This document shows positions 53,323 to 63,787 of a DNA stretch of 64,000 nucleotides, in pieces (position 1 is the stretch's first letter; the number at the start of each line of letters is the position of its first letter). A program made the position numbers and the translations under genes. Source of the DNA: Citrobacter braakii. GTDB taxonomy: Bacteria > Pseudomonadota > Gammaproteobacteria > Enterobacterales > Enterobacteriaceae. The notes beneath the pieces are model-generated. The model saw only the letters and a list, made by a program, of their open reading frames with translations. It was not told the origin of the DNA and searched no databases. Location: NCBI RefSeq assembly GCF_002075345.1, contig NZ_NAEW01000014.1, forward strand, positions 1 through 64,000, written 5' to 3'.

Positions 53323-54516
53323 ATGACAACATTACTCAATCCGTATTTTGGTGAATTTGGCGGTATGTATGTGCCACAGATTCTGATGCCTGCCCTGCGC
53401 CAGCTGGAAGAAGCTTTTGTCAGCGCGCAAAAGGATCCTGAATTTCAGGCGCAGTTTACAGACCTGCTGAAAAACTATGCTGGTCGTCCAACTGCACTGA
53501 CCAAATGCCAGAACATTACTCAAGGCACCAACACTACGCTATATCTCAAACGTGAAGATTTGCTGCACGGCGGCGCGCACAAAACCAACCAGGTGCTGGG
53601 CCAGGCATTGCTGGCGAAACGTATGGGGAAAACGGAGATCATCGCCGAAACCGGCGCGGGCCAGCACGGTGTTGCATCAGCTCTCGCCAGCGCACTGCTG
53701 GGGCTGAAATGCCGTATTTATATGGGTGCAAAAGACGTTGAACGCCAGTCGCCAAACGTTTTCCGTATGCGTCTGATGGGGGCTGAAGTTATCCCGGTTC
53801 ACAGCGGTTCTGCAACGCTGAAAGATGCCTGTAACGAAGCGCTGCGCGACTGGTCTGGCAGCTACGATACCGCGCACTATATGCTCGGTACGGCGGCGGG
53901 TCCACATCCCTTCCCGACCATTGTTCGTGAATTTCAGCGCATGATCGGCGAGGAAACTAAAGCGCAGATCCTTGAAAAAGAAGGTCGCCTGCCGGACGCG
54001 GTTATCGCCTGCGTGGGCGGCGGTTCTAACGCCATCGGTATGTTCGCGGACTTTATTAATGAAACCAGCGTCGGTCTGATTGGCGTCGAGCCTGGCGGTC
54101 ATGGGATTGAATCAGGGGAACATGGCGCACCGTTGAAGCATGGTCGTGTCGGGATTTACTTCGGCATGAAGTCCCCGATGATGCAGACCGAAGAAGGACA
54201 GATTGAAGAGTCTTACTCTATTTCCGCGGGGCTGGATTTCCCGTCTGTCGGGCCGCAGCATGCGTATCTGAACAGCATTGGTCGCGCCGATTATGTTTCG
54301 ATCACCGACGACGAAGCGCTCGAGGCCTTCAAAACGCTGTGTCTGCACGAGGGGATTATTCCGGCGCTGGAGTCCTCCCATGCCCTGGCACACGCATTGA
54401 AAATGATGCGTGAAAACCCGGAAAAAGAGCAGTTACTGGTGGTTAATCTCTCCGGTCGCGGCGACAAAGACATTTTCACCGTACACGATATTCTGAAAGC
54501 GCGAGGGGAAATCTGA
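53323..54516 (+). CDS. trpB: Tryptophan synthase beta subunit
   Basis: PLP enzyme that joins indole and serine to make tryptophan, in an alpha2-beta2 complex. The PLP lysine is Lys87 in [12 protein letters not shown], and the phosphate-binding loop is [13 protein letters not shown] 53323 ([14 protein letters not shown]) follows AAGGA and gives the usual 397 aa; the frame extends into trpC but does not belong to it. TGATG overlap with trpA. Confidence 0.97.
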   Translation: MTTLLNPYFGEFGGMYVPQILMPALRQLEEAFVSAQKDPEFQAQFTDLLKNYAGRPTALTKCQNITQGTNTTLYLKREDLLHGGAHKTNQVLGQALLAKRMGKTEIIAETGAGQHGVASALASALLGLKCRIYMGAKDVERQSPNVFRMRLMGAEVIPVHSGSATLKDACNEALRDWSGSYDTAHYMLGTAAGPHPFPTIVREFQRMIGEETKAQILEKEGRLPDAVIACVGGGSNAIGMFADFINETSVGLIGVEPGGHGIESGEHGAPLKHGRVGIYFGMKSPMMQTEEGQIEESYSISAGLDFPSVGPQHAYLNSIGRADYVSITDDEALEAFKTLCLHEGIIPALESSHALAHALKMMRENPEKEQLLVVNLSGRGDKDIFTVHDILKARGEI

Positions 54517-55322
54517 TGGAACGTTACGAAAACCTGTTTGCACAGCTGAAGGACCGCAAAGAAGGTGCTTTTGTCCCCTTCGTAACCCTGGGCGATCCGT
54601 CTGTTGAGCAGTCACTGAAAATCATTGATACGCTGATTGAAGCCGGTGCTGATGCCCTTGAGCTCGGTATTCCGTTCTCCGATCCGCTGGCTGACGGTCC
54701 AACCATTCAGGAAGCCACCCTGCGTGCGTTTGCCGCCGGCGTCACGCCGTCTCAATGCTTTGAAATGCTGGCGCTGATTCGTCAGAAGCACCCTACGATT
54801 CCCATTGGCTTGCTGATGTATGCCAACCTGGTGTTTAGCAAGGGCATTGACGAGTTTTACGCCCAGTGTGAAAAAGTGGGCGTGGATTCCGTGTTAGTGG
54901 CCGATGTTCCCGTTGAGGAGTCCGCGCCATTCAGAGCTGCGGCGCTCCGCCACAACATTGCGCCAATTTTTATCTGCCCACCGAACGCTGATGAAGAACT
55001 GCTGCGCCAGATCGCCTCTCATGGCCGCGGCTATACCTATTTGCTTTCGCGTGCGGGCGTGACCGGTGCAGAAAATCGAGCGGCGTTACCGCTACATCAC
55101 CTGGTCGAAAAGTTGAAAGCATATGATGCTCCGCCTTCTTTACAGGGGTTTGGTATCTCTGCGCCTGAACAGGTAACCGGCGCGATTGACGCTGGCGCTG
55201 CTGGCGCTATTTCCGGCTCGGCAATTGTGAAAATTATTGAGAAAAATGTTGCGGCACCGGAACAGATGCTGGCTGAGCTGAAAGCTTTTGTCAGCGCGAT
55301 GAAAGCCGCCACCCGGCAGTAA
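54516..55322 (+). CDS. trpA: Tryptophan synthase alpha subunit
   Basis: Cleaves indole-3-glycerol phosphate to indole, which tunnels to the beta subunit. The 268-aa TIM barrel has catalytic Glu49 in [13 protein letters not shown] and Asp60 at the end of that motif, with [10 protein letters not shown] for the phosphate. It is the last gene of the operon; a terminator follows. Confidence 0.97.
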   Translation: MERYENLFAQLKDRKEGAFVPFVTLGDPSVEQSLKIIDTLIEAGADALELGIPFSDPLADGPTIQEATLRAFAAGVTPSQCFEMLALIRQKHPTIPIGLLMYANLVFSKGIDEFYAQCEKVGVDSVLVADVPVEESAPFRAAALRHNIAPIFICPPNADEELLRQIASHGRGYTYLLSRAGVTGAENRAALPLHHLVEKLKAYDAPPSLQGFGISAPEQVTGAIDAGAAGAISGSAIVKIIEKNVAAPEQMLAELKAFVSAMKAATRQ

Positions 55323-55330
55323 GCTAAAAC

Positions 55331-55357
55331 AACCGCCAGAGACTTCTGGCGGTTTTA
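55331..55357. terminator. trp operon terminator
   Basis: AACCGCCAGA-GACT-TCTGGCGGTT-TT (55331-55356) is a perfect 10-bp stem followed by T residues. The converging cyclase gene ends within or next to it, so the same hairpin could end both transcripts. Confidence 0.92.
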
Positions 55358-56827
55358 CGCTTCTTTCGTGTGCTTCATTTTATACATGGCGCTATCTGCA
55401 TTCTGAATAGCCACATCCAGTTCACCGTTCACCTCTGCAATCCCCCACGATACTGACAATGGCACGGTATGACCGTCCACTACAAACACATGGCTGGTCA
55501 CCTGCCCGCTGATACGTTGAGCAATTGCGATGGCATCAGTTGCCTGCGAGCGAAACAGCAGGATCATAAATTCATCCCCGCCGGTACGAATCACAATATC
55601 GTGGCTGGTGCGGGTGTTTGATAACATCCTGTTGGCGATAATTTGCAGCGCACGATCGCCTGCCGCGTGACCCCAGGTATCATTGACGGCCTTGAACTTA
55701 TTGCAGTCCAGTAGCACCACCGAACAGTGTGATAAATCTCGGCGCTTGATGATGTCGAGTATTCGGCGATTAAAGCAACCGGTCAGGGTGTCTATATAAA
55801 CCTTCAGGTCGCTTTCGTTCAGCCATGATTTTAGCGAGAAACTAATCATGATGAAAAAGAACGGCGCCAGCAGGATCACGATCCCGGCATGGGTATCGCG
55901 CGTCATAAAACGGCCTAATGAAAGCGAATAGTGCAGCGCATATTTCTCCGAAAAATTGCGCACTAAAAAACGGGATTGACCTGTACATTTACCGGATAAA
56001 CAAAGACTTTCATTGTTGGTCAAATTTACCAATTCCACATTCAGCTCTGGTGGGAGTCGGTAGTCAAATGCTTGAGCCAACGCTTCCTGCAATTCGGGCT
56101 TTGAATGGTCATAAACCAGATAGGCCACGATTTGGTCTGATATCTCTTTGCCAGACAGATCGTAGATATAGCTCACCACGCTGTAAGCTTTTTCACCGGT
56201 AATTTTATCGGTATAGAAGTTCGTTGAACTAAGAGCTTTGTTTTTGACGTTTTTTTGCAACAGTCGGGTATAGAAATCGACCGGCGGATAGAAAAAGTTG
56301 GTGAGATCCCGCGCCATTTCAGAATTTGAGAAACTGAAGTTGCGCGAATCGGAAGCCATAAACCAGTAAAAATAATCTGAATTTTTGGCGATAATATAAC
56401 GATGTGCATCGAAGCTGCCCGGATTTAGCTCATTAACCATACCGCGAATAAACTCCGCCGCCGTATACATACACAGCGCGTTGTGGCTGGCTTGCTGGGC
56501 AATAATTGTCCCCGTTACCGAATGCAGACGCTTTGGGTCGGCGTTAATTCCCCATTCAATCTCATTGCGGGGAACAAATTGTGAAATATCGCCACATTGC
56601 TCACCCGATTTAATATGGTGATAGCGCTCACCAATCGCATCGGCGATCAGCTCATTATCGTTAAAAATGTCCATCATGCGCGCTTGCATGCGGTTAACAC
56701 CGTCACTGACTGCAGCCATCCGCTGCTCATAAATTATAAACAGAAACAACGACGTAAATATCAACGTAATGAGCCCTGATACCAGCAGTGCCTGCCTGTT
56801 TCTGAGCTTGTCCTGCACAATCTTCAC
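55355..56827 (-). CDS. Membrane diguanylate cyclase (unassigned)
   Basis: A predicted c-di-GMP synthase, 490 aa. One membrane helix at about 13-33 (LLVSGLITLIFTSLFLFIIY) and another at about 315-337 flank a large periplasmic sensor region of no family I recognise; a C-terminal GGDEF domain follows. The active site GGDEF is intact at residues 416-420, within RTGGDEF, and DTLTGCFNRR and ALQIIANRM fit the family. The RxxD inhibitory site upstream is not seen (TSHD instead), suggesting no product inhibition there. It starts with GTG preceded by AGGGTG. E. coli and Salmonella have yciGFE here. Confidence 0.85.
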   Translation of the reverse strand: MKIVQDKLRNRQALLVSGLITLIFTSLFLFIIYEQRMAAVSDGVNRMQARMMDIFNDNELIADAIGERYHHIKSGEQCGDISQFVPRNEIEWGINADPKRLHSVTGTIIAQQASHNALCMYTAAEFIRGMVNELNPGSFDAHRYIIAKNSDYFYWFMASDSRNFSFSNSEMARDLTNFFYPPVDFYTRLLQKNVKNKALSSTNFYTDKITGEKAYSVVSYIYDLSGKEISDQIVAYLVYDHSKPELQEALAQAFDYRLPPELNVELVNLTNNESLCLSGKCTGQSRFLVRNFSEKYALHYSLSLGRFMTRDTHAGIVILLAPFFFIMISFSLKSWLNESDLKVYIDTLTGCFNRRILDIIKRRDLSHCSVVLLDCNKFKAVNDTWGHAAGDRALQIIANRMLSNTRTSHDIVIRTGGDEFMILLFRSQATDAIAIAQRISGQVTSHVFVVDGHTVPLSVSWGIAEVNGELDVAIQNADSAMYKMKHTKEA

Positions 56828-57012
56828 GAGTTCACCCTGATAGTTAACATATTGCCAAACCGGTTACCCGTTTCTGTCGTTGCATAACTGCGCTGTATGT
56901 TGATTGAGAATGTTAACCGTCCCTAAGCTGATGCCTTAGAATCCCGCCATTGTGTGCGCTAAAGTTACAGACTTATACAATAAAAGCACATTTTTGTTAA
57001 CATAAATGCAAA

Positions 57013-57288
57013 CTAATCATCACCCTCAATCGGATACCCTGCCCGACGAATGGCCTCACGACAATCGCTCACGCCTGCGGCATAGCCCGCTTCAATCTCA
57101 CAAACAGGACTGGCGCTGCAATAAGGTAGTTTAACCGGAGTCGCAATGCGTTTCTCCAGCACTTCAATTTTATCCATAAAATTCAATAAATCACGCGCGG
57201 CACTCACGGCGAACTCTGCCGTTTCATCTCCGGTGAATGGTTCCAAAAGTGTGATTTTTTGTTGTAGCAGGTGGCGAGTCAACATCAT
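57013..57288 (-). CDS. Unrecognised 91-aa protein
   Basis: I do not recognise the family. The frame opens with TTG at 57303, but ATG 57288 (MMLTRHLLQQK) has GAGGG eight bases upstream. The product is slightly acidic, without signal or membrane helix; EFAVSAARDLLNFMDKIEVL looks like an alpha helix, and three Cys lie in PYCSASPVCE and SDCREA. It lies between the cyclase and ompW, part of the segment that replaces yciGFE. Confidence 0.6.
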   Translation of the reverse strand: MMLTRHLLQQKITLLEPFTGDETAEFAVSAARDLLNFMDKIEVLEKRIATPVKLPYCSASPVCEIEAGYAAGVSDCREAIRRAGYPIEGDD

Positions 57289-57370
57289 CGTCAATACCCT
57301 CAAAGCCAGTTTGCTTAAAGAGTAGCATTACATCGACGGGGAGAAAGGCAGGAAGAAATAAACTGGTAAT

Positions 57371-57402
57371 AAAAAAGCTGATCGTGGAACGATCAGCTTT
57401 TC
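57371..57402 (-). terminator. ompW terminator
   Basis: On the minus strand AAAAGCTGATCGT-TCC-ACGATCAGCTTTTTT. A 10-bp-plus stem followed by a T run lies 18 bp after the ompW stop. Confidence 0.92.
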
Positions 57403-57420
57403 CGTATTTTAATCACGGAC

Positions 57421-58059
57421 TTAGAAGCGATAACCCGCGGAGAACATAAACACCCACGGATCGAGGCGTACGCTGTCATGCTGCTGCGCGCCAGCCAGTT
57501 TGTAGCTCGCGGTGGTGTCGATATCCATGTACCAGACCGACATGTTAATCAGCCAGTCGCGGTTAATCAGATAGTCCATACCCACTTGCCCTGCTGCGCC
57601 CCAGGAGTCTTTCAGGCTCAGGTCAGATAAACCGGTTTCTTTGCCGTTATTGTTAAAGCCTTCGTCAAAGAAGGTGGTGTAGTTCACACCGACACCAACG
57701 TACGGACGCAGTTTGCTGCTGGAATCGCCGAAATACCACTGTGCCATTAAGGTTGGCGGTAAATGGTGAACGGTCGCAATATCACCTGTTGTGGCAGTGC
57801 CAATTTTATGGCGGAACGGCGTGGCTGCCAGTAATTCAACACCGATATTGTCGGTTGCCATGTAGGTAAATGTCAGACCCAACTGCGTGTTATTGCTGAC
57901 ATCAAAGCCACCCAGGCTCCCCAGCGTACCACCCGCGCCTTCCGTCGGTCTGACGGTGGCAGAACCTGCACGAATAAAGAATTCTCCGGCTTCATGCGCA
58001 AATACGTTACCAGAGAGAAGAGTTGTTAAAGCCACTGCTGCAACTGTTAATTTTTTCAT
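57421..58059 (-). CDS. ompW: Outer-membrane protein OmpW
   Basis: An eight-stranded beta-barrel of 212 aa that forms a narrow hydrophobic channel; it is a colicin S4 receptor in E. coli and linked to oxygen and stress responses. A signal peptide of 21 residues (MKKLTVAAVALTTLLSGNVFA) is followed by HEAGEFFIRAG. The C-terminal phenylalanine (FSAGYRF) is the barrel assembly signal. The frame starts 26 codons earlier, but MKKLT at 58059 is clearly the real start. Confidence 0.96.
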   Translation of the reverse strand: MKKLTVAAVALTTLLSGNVFAHEAGEFFIRAGSATVRPTEGAGGTLGSLGGFDVSNNTQLGLTFTYMATDNIGVELLAATPFRHKIGTATTGDIATVHHLPPTLMAQWYFGDSSSKLRPYVGVGVNYTTFFDEGFNNNGKETGLSDLSLKDSWGAAGQVGMDYLINRDWLINMSVWYMDIDTTASYKLAGAQQHDSVRLDPWVFMFSAGYRF

Positions 58060-59201
<1,142 letters not shown>

Positions 59202-59255
59202 ACCCTGAACGCATTCCGGGCTTTTACCCGGTGCTTTTGATGACGGAATCGAAGA

Positions 59256-59795
59256 ATGAAGCAGTTTCTTGATTTTTTACCGCTGGTTGTCTTTTTTGCT
59301 TTTTATAAGCTCTATGACATCTATGCGGCGACCTCGGCGCTGATTGTTGCGACGGCTGTGGTTTTGATTTACAGCTGGGTCCGCTATCGCAAGGTCGAGA
59401 AGATGGCATTGATCACTTTTGTTCTGGTAGCCGTGTTCGGTGGCCTGACCATCTTCTTCCACAATGATGAATTCATTAAGTGGAAAGTAACGGTGATTTA
59501 CGGGCTGTTTGCCGGTGCGCTGCTGGTTAGCCAATGGGTAATGAAAAAGCCGCTGATTCAGCGCATGTTAGGTAAAGAGCTGAGCTTGCCACAGCCGGTT
59601 TGGATAAAACTTAACTTCGCCTGGGCCGTCTTCTTTATCCTGTGCGGTCTGGCGAATATCTATATCGCGTTTTGGCTACCGCAGAATATTTGGGTCAACT
59701 TTAAAGTATTCGGCCTGACCGCCCTGACTTTACTATTTACGTTACTGAGCGGAGTCTATATTTACCGCCACCTTCCGCAGGAAGATAAATCGTAA
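59256..59795 (+). CDS. yciB: YciB, inner-membrane protein (IspZ family)
   Basis: A 179-aa protein with five membrane helices, linked in E. coli to septation, envelope integrity and, with the DcrB lipoprotein, membrane fluidity. Family features are [20 protein letters not shown] at the start and the segment [20 protein letters not shown]. Ends at a strong terminator. Confidence 0.96.
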   Translation: MKQFLDFLPLVVFFAFYKLYDIYAATSALIVATAVVLIYSWVRYRKVEKMALITFVLVAVFGGLTIFFHNDEFIKWKVTVIYGLFAGALLVSQWVMKKPLIQRMLGKELSLPQPVWIKLNFAWAVFFILCGLANIYIAFWLPQNIWVNFKVFGLTALTLLFTLLSGVYIYRHLPQEDKS

Positions 59796-59802
59796 TAAAT
59801 GC

Positions 59803-59833
59803 TCGCCAGATCTCCGGATCTGGCGAATTTTTA
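59803..59833 (+). terminator. yciB terminator
   Basis: TCGCCAGATC-TCCG-GATCTGGCGA, a perfect 10-bp stem, followed by ATTTTT. Lies 8 bp after the yciB stop. Confidence 0.94.
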
Positions 59834-59961
59834 TCCCTTCGCGTTCCTTGTTGCCATCAAACCTGGCTTACTTCCGCCCCGCAGGCCGCATCCCCTCTGT
59901 TCTCAGCGCGTAAATTCTAGTAGCATCGCGCCTGTAATCTTTCTCTATAGTCGGTTCTACA

Positions 59962-60363
59962 ATGACAATAACGAATAACACTCCCCAGGGCGAACTGGTT
60001 TTACGCACTCTGGCTATGCCTGCCGATACCAACGCAAACGGTGATATTTTTGGCGGCTGGCTGATGTCACAAATGGATATAGGTGGCGCTATTCAGGCCA
60101 AAGAGATCGCACATGGTCGCGTGGTAACGGTGCGGGTTGAAGGAATGAGCTTTTTGCGCCCGGTTGCCGTGGGCGATGTGGTTTGTTGCTACGCACGCTG
60201 CGTGAAACGCGGGACGACCTCGATCAGCATTAATATTGAAGTCTGGGTGAAGAAAGTCGCTTCAGAACCTATTGGCCAGCGCTATAAAGCTACCGAAGCC
60301 CTGTTTATCTACGTTGCCGTTGATAAAGACGGTAAACCGCGGCCGATTCCCTCCCTGGCCTGA
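59962..60363 (+). CDS. yciA: Acyl-CoA thioesterase YciA
   Basis: A hotdog-fold thioesterase that hydrolyses a broad range of acyl-CoAs. The 133-aa protein carries the family motif ADTNANGDIFGGWLMSQMD with the catalytic Asp, and the segment VTVRVEGMSFLRPVAVGD. It lies between yciB and the converging tonB; a REP-like inverted repeat follows. Confidence 0.96.
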   Translation: MTITNNTPQGELVLRTLAMPADTNANGDIFGGWLMSQMDIGGAIQAKEIAHGRVVTVRVEGMSFLRPVAVGDVVCCYARCVKRGTTSISINIEVWVKKVASEPIGQRYKATEALFIYVAVDKDGKPRPIPSLA

Positions 60364-60373
60364 TAGCACGCCC

Positions 60374-60441
60374 AAGCATCGCAATCCGGCAATCATTCTG
60401 CCGGATTTGGCGACGTAACGCCAAATCCGGCCTGATGCTTA
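60374..60441. repeat. REP-like nested inverted repeat between yciA and tonB
   Basis: The outer arms AAGCATC (60374-60380) and GATGCTT (60434-60440) enclose CCGGCA/TGCCGG and the inner stem GCCGGATTTGGCG ... CGCCAAATCCGGC (60400-60432). The right arm overlaps the tonB stop codon. It is REP-like and may end both converging transcripts. Confidence 0.8.
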
Positions 60442-61155
60442 CTCGATCTGTGTTGTGCCGTTCAGGCGGAAAACAATATTCACCACCAGCCCGGAACCTG
60501 GCTTACCGGCTTCATAACGCCATCTGCGCATCGCATTTTTCACTTCACGCTCAAACATATTCGCAGGCTGTGCGGACAGAACTTCCACATTTTCAACCCG
60601 GCCATCCGAGGTCACGTCAAATTTGACCTTCACACGGCCTTCAATGCGCAGCGCCTGTGCACGTGCCGGATATTGAGGCTGATTACGACTTAAGGCTCGC
60701 GGACCCGATGGAGCAGTCACCGCCGGTTTAGTGGTTGCCGGAGCGGTACTGGTTGTTGGACGCGCAGGCGCCGTATTTTCAAACGGGGACGTCGGACGCG
60801 GCTCTGCTGGTTTAACATCACGCTTCGGCTGCTCTTCCACCTTTTTCACCGGTTTTGGCTTCGGTTTAGGCTTGGGCTTCGGTTTCTCAATCACTACCGG
60901 CGCTTCTTTTGGCGGTTCGGGGATCGGTTCTGGCTCCGGTTCAGGCTCGACGACGGGTTCCGGCGGCGGCTGAACGGCCTGAGGCGGTTCAAGATCGGCA
61001 GGCGCAACCATCGTAACGGAGATCGGCTGCGCTGGCGCAGGCAGTTCAATAACCTGATGTACCGAGGTATACAGCAAACCTGCCACTACAGCACCATGAA
61101 TGCCGACAGAAAGTAACGTAGGCCAGGGAAAGCGACGAGGTAAATCAAGGGTCAT
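60439..61155 (-). CDS. tonB: Energy-transducing protein TonB
   Basis: Couples the ExbB-ExbD proton-motive complex to outer-membrane transporters for iron-siderophores and vitamin B12. The 238-aa protein has the N-terminal membrane anchor ([18 protein letters not shown], with the conserved Ser-His pair), the proline-rich span of EP and KP repeats (about 65-105), and the C-terminal domain with [21 protein letters not shown] 61155 ([11 protein letters not shown]) is the usual start; ATG 61164 (MTSM...) is possible. It diverges from yciI. Confidence 0.96.
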   Translation of the reverse strand: MTLDLPRRFPWPTLLSVGIHGAVVAGLLYTSVHQVIELPAPAQPISVTMVAPADLEPPQAVQPPPEPVVEPEPEPEPIPEPPKEAPVVIEKPKPKPKPKPKPVKKVEEQPKRDVKPAEPRPTSPFENTAPARPTTSTAPATTKPAVTAPSGPRALSRNQPQYPARAQALRIEGRVKVKFDVTSDGRVENVEVLSAQPANMFEREVKNAMRRWRYEAGKPGSGLVVNIVFRLNGTTQIE

Positions 61156-61198
61156 TGAAGTCATAATCGTTTCAGTAAAAAAACCAGGCCCTGATTTT

Positions 61199-61219
61199 AA
61201 ATGCAAATAGCAATCATAT
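61199..61219 (-). promoter_or_regulatory. Candidate Fur box of tonB
   Basis: On the minus strand ATATGATTGCTATTTGCATTT resembles the Fur-regulated tonB operator of E. coli (GATTGCTATTTGCATTTA). It lies 45-65 bp before the tonB start. TonB is iron-repressed through Fur, so this is expected. Confidence 0.6.
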
Positions 61220-61379
61220 TCAATAAGACCGTGAAGCTAACTGGCATTTAAAACGCGATTTTATGATAAAAAACCATTTTCAAAGTATGGCCTTAACATA
61301 TTAGTTATCTTTCCGTTGCAGTTACCAGGCCTTTCCAATAACGTAAATATGACCTTTTACCGTTCAAGGAGCTCTACCC

Positions 61380-61676
61380 GTGCTGTACGTTATTTACGCT
61401 CAAGATATCGCAGACTCTCTCGAAAAACGTCTTTCCGTACGCCCTGCTCATCTGGCTCGTCTGCAACTCCTTCATGACGAAGGCCGTTTGCTCACGGCGG
61501 GTCCTATGCCAGCGGTTGACAGTAACGATCCGGGCGCCGCAGGCTTTACCGGCTCAACGGTGATCGCAGAATTTGAATCTTTAGAAGCCGCGCAGGCGTG
61601 GGCGGAAGCCGATCCCTACGTGGCGGCAGGTGTTTACGCGCAGGTTTCAGTAAAACCGTACAAAAAGGTTTTTTAA
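61380..61676 (+). CDS. yciI: YciI, ferredoxin-like-fold protein
   Basis: A 98-aa YCII-family protein of unknown function. The His-Asp pair typical of the family lies in [29 protein letters not shown] is nearly invariant among enterobacteria. It starts with GTG after AAGGAG. In E. coli and Salmonella it is followed by kch or cls; here a SRAP gene follows. Confidence 0.95.
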   Translation: MLYVIYAQDIADSLEKRLSVRPAHLARLQLLHDEGRLLTAGPMPAVDSNDPGAAGFTGSTVIAEFESLEAAQAWAEADPYVAAGVYAQVSVKPYKKVF

Positions 61677-61739
61677 ATTTAAATAATCTACTTCAAATTC
61701 AAATACATAAAAATAAATAATCATCCACAATCCAAATTA

Positions 61740-61782
61740 AGGGCGCATTTAGGTACACATTAACCTACGCGCCCTCTCTTTT
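61740..61782 (+). terminator. yciI terminator
   Basis: AGGGCGC ... GCGCCCT with an inner TAGGT/ACCTA pair, followed by CTCTTTT. It ends yciI and lies about 45 bp before the SRAP gene. Confidence 0.75.
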
Positions 61783-61827
61783 AGTTACCGCCTATACTTT
61801 CAGTCTGACATATGGCTGGAGGTTCCT

Positions 61828-62496
61828 ATGTGTGGACGTTTTTCACAGTCAATGACGCGTGAAGATTATCTTGCCCTGCTTGCTGATGAATCAGAATGCG
61901 ACATTCCATACGATCCAGAACCCATCGGAAGATTCAACGTAGCGCCTGGAACAAAAGTTCTGCTTCTGAGCGAACGTGATGAGCAGTTGCATCTTGATCC
62001 AGTTATCTGGGGATACGCCCCCGGTTGGTGGGATAAGCCACCGCTAATTAATGCTCGATCTGAAACTGCGGCCACCAGCAGAATGTTTAAACCACTCTGG
62101 CAGCACGGTCGCGCAATTTGCTTTGCTGATGGCTGGTACGAATGGAAAAAGGAAGGTGACACGAAGCAACCTTACTTCATTCATCGCGCCGATGGTCAGC
62201 CGATATTTATGGCGGCGATTGGCAGCACGCCATTTGAACGTGGAGATGAAGCAGAAGGTTTCCTGATAGTGACAGCTGTTGCCGACAAAGGACTGGTAGA
62301 TATTCACGACAGGCGACCGTTGGTATTGCTACCGGAAGCTGCGCGCGAATGGATGAGGCAGGATGTTGGAGGGAAAGAAGCTGCGGACATTGCGGCCGAC
62401 GGTTCCGTGTCGGCTGATAAATTTATATGGCATGCCGTAACGCGTGCCGTCGGGAATGTGAAAAATCAAGGTGCCCAGTTAATCCTGCCAATGTAA
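61828..62496 (+). CDS. SRAP-domain protein, YedK/HMCES-like abasic-site shield
   Basis: A 222-aa SOS-response-associated peptidase family member. E. coli YedK and human HMCES crosslink to abasic sites in single-stranded DNA through a thiazolidine with Cys2. Cys2 is present (MCGRFSQ), with INARSETA for the Asn, CFADGWYEW for the Glu and DIHDRRPLVLL for the His. GGAGG lies just before the ATG. It is accessory here: yedK proper is elsewhere in E. coli, so this may be a second copy or a relocated gene. No LexA box is seen in 61677-61827. Confidence 0.9.
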   Translation: MCGRFSQSMTREDYLALLADESECDIPYDPEPIGRFNVAPGTKVLLLSERDEQLHLDPVIWGYAPGWWDKPPLINARSETAATSRMFKPLWQHGRAICFADGWYEWKKEGDTKQPYFIHRADGQPIFMAAIGSTPFERGDEAEGFLIVTAVADKGLVDIHDRRPLVLLPEAAREWMRQDVGGKEAADIAADGSVSADKFIWHAVTRAVGNVKNQGAQLILPM

Positions 62497-62814
62497 CGCA
62501 GCATTACATCGCCACAACTCTCATAACACTATAATAAATATTAAATTATAATGTTTACATTTTGCAAACTGTACCATATCTACCTTTTTCAACTCATTGA
62601 TTATCCGAGCTATGTTTTTTTGTTTTGGGGAGAGTTTTCACCAAAAAAATCCAAGTTTTTCACGCCGGCACATTCAACACGCTACCATTACTGGCAAACC
62701 TCGATGGTACAGATTTTACAGTCGCTGCAATCCACTATGAGCAATTAGCGGAGATTAAAGATTTTGAACATTACATAAATTATTATTCTGCCCGCTTCTT
62801 TTAATCAAATATGA
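62497..62814. other. AT-rich stretch with a possible decayed ORF
   Basis: A 318-bp, strongly AT-rich stretch. A 65-codon frame (62551-62748, plus) and another frame ending at about 62804 (with KIQVFHAGTFNTLPLLAN and EIKDFEHYINYY) would join into one reading frame if the A7 run at 62643-62649 gained one A. It may be the remnant of a small gene; I recognise no family and there is no ribosome site. Confidence 0.4.
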
Positions 62815-63774
62815 TCAATTAACAGTCAGTCGCAATGCTAAATCTTGCGGGTAGGGGTCAAAGTAATTCTGCGTCAGCAGATAACCGTCCGGGTATTCCG
62901 CCAGATAATGTTTCAGCAGCGTCATAGGAGCCAGTATGGGCAGTAGTCCTGCTCGGTAATTAAGGATCACCTCGCGCAACTCGCCGCGCTGACGCATTGT
63001 TAACTGATTACGGAAGTATCCCTGAATGTGCATCAGCACGTTAGTGTGGTTTTTACGTGAGGCGGGTTTCTTCAGAAGCGTCATTAATTTATCCCGGTAG
63101 ACCGCAAAGAAAGCTTCCAGATCCTTCCATTCATGCAGTGATGCGACGAATGGGCCAATTTCCCGGTATCCGGCCTGATGGTGAGCCAGCAATTGCAATT
63201 TATAACGGCTATGAAAATCCAGTAGAGCCCGCCGCGTCAGGCCATTTTTGCGCAGCATATTTAGCTCATGTAGCGCGAAAACCCTTTCGACGAAGTTTTC
63301 GCGCAGGACCGGATCGTGCATCCGCCCGTCCTCTTCTACCGGTAGCCACGGATATTTCTCCATAAGCGTGGCGGTAAACAGTCCCACCCCGTCTTTGCGC
63401 CCGCGATTGCCTTTCTCGTCATATAAGCGCACGCGTTCCATACCACAACTGGGTGATTTGGCGCAGACGATAAACCCGGACAGAGTGTCCAACCCGGCCA
63501 GATACCGCTGGCAAAAGTCAGCCATTTTGTCGGTCACGTCTTCGTGAGGTGCGTGGCTAAATCGCATGCGAATATCGCCGACAGCCGTTTGTACCAGGCG
63601 CAACGCCGGTCTTGGGACAGGCAAGCCAATCGCCATCTCCGGGCAAATGGGCCGGAATGTCACCCACTGTGCCAGCCTGTCCATCACAAACTGCGCCCGC
63701 TTTTGCCCGCCGTCAAAGCGGACGGCAGACCCCGTTAAACAGCCGCTGATCCCAACGATGGGTTGCATTTTCAT
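62815..63774 (-). CDS. DUF523-DUF1722 protein (YbgA-like)
   Basis: A 319-aa fusion: an N-terminal DUF523 domain with conserved cysteines (VGISGCLTG, RPICPEMAIG, CAKSPSCGM) and a C-terminal DUF1722 domain related to E. coli YbgA (FHSRYKLQLLAHHQAGYREI). Such genes often lie next to photolyase genes; the function is unknown. Stop lies near 62817 and the DUF3833 gene stops 13 bp before its start, so these form one minus-strand unit. In E. coli, YbgA proper is shorter (about 169 aa) and lacks DUF523. Confidence 0.85.
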   Translation of the reverse strand: MKMQPIVGISGCLTGSAVRFDGGQKRAQFVMDRLAQWVTFRPICPEMAIGLPVPRPALRLVQTAVGDIRMRFSHAPHEDVTDKMADFCQRYLAGLDTLSGFIVCAKSPSCGMERVRLYDEKGNRGRKDGVGLFTATLMEKYPWLPVEEDGRMHDPVLRENFVERVFALHELNMLRKNGLTRRALLDFHSRYKLQLLAHHQAGYREIGPFVASLHEWKDLEAFFAVYRDKLMTLLKKPASRKNHTNVLMHIQGYFRNQLTMRQRGELREVILNYRAGLLPILAPMTLLKHYLAEYPDGYLLTQNYFDPYPQDLALRLTVN

Positions 63775-63787
63775 TGCGTCTTCCTCG

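Noticed and set aside
60731..60973. A Gly/Ser-rich plus-strand frame in tonB
   Set aside because: It is the complement of the Pro-rich EP/KP repeats of TonB, which explains its odd composition.
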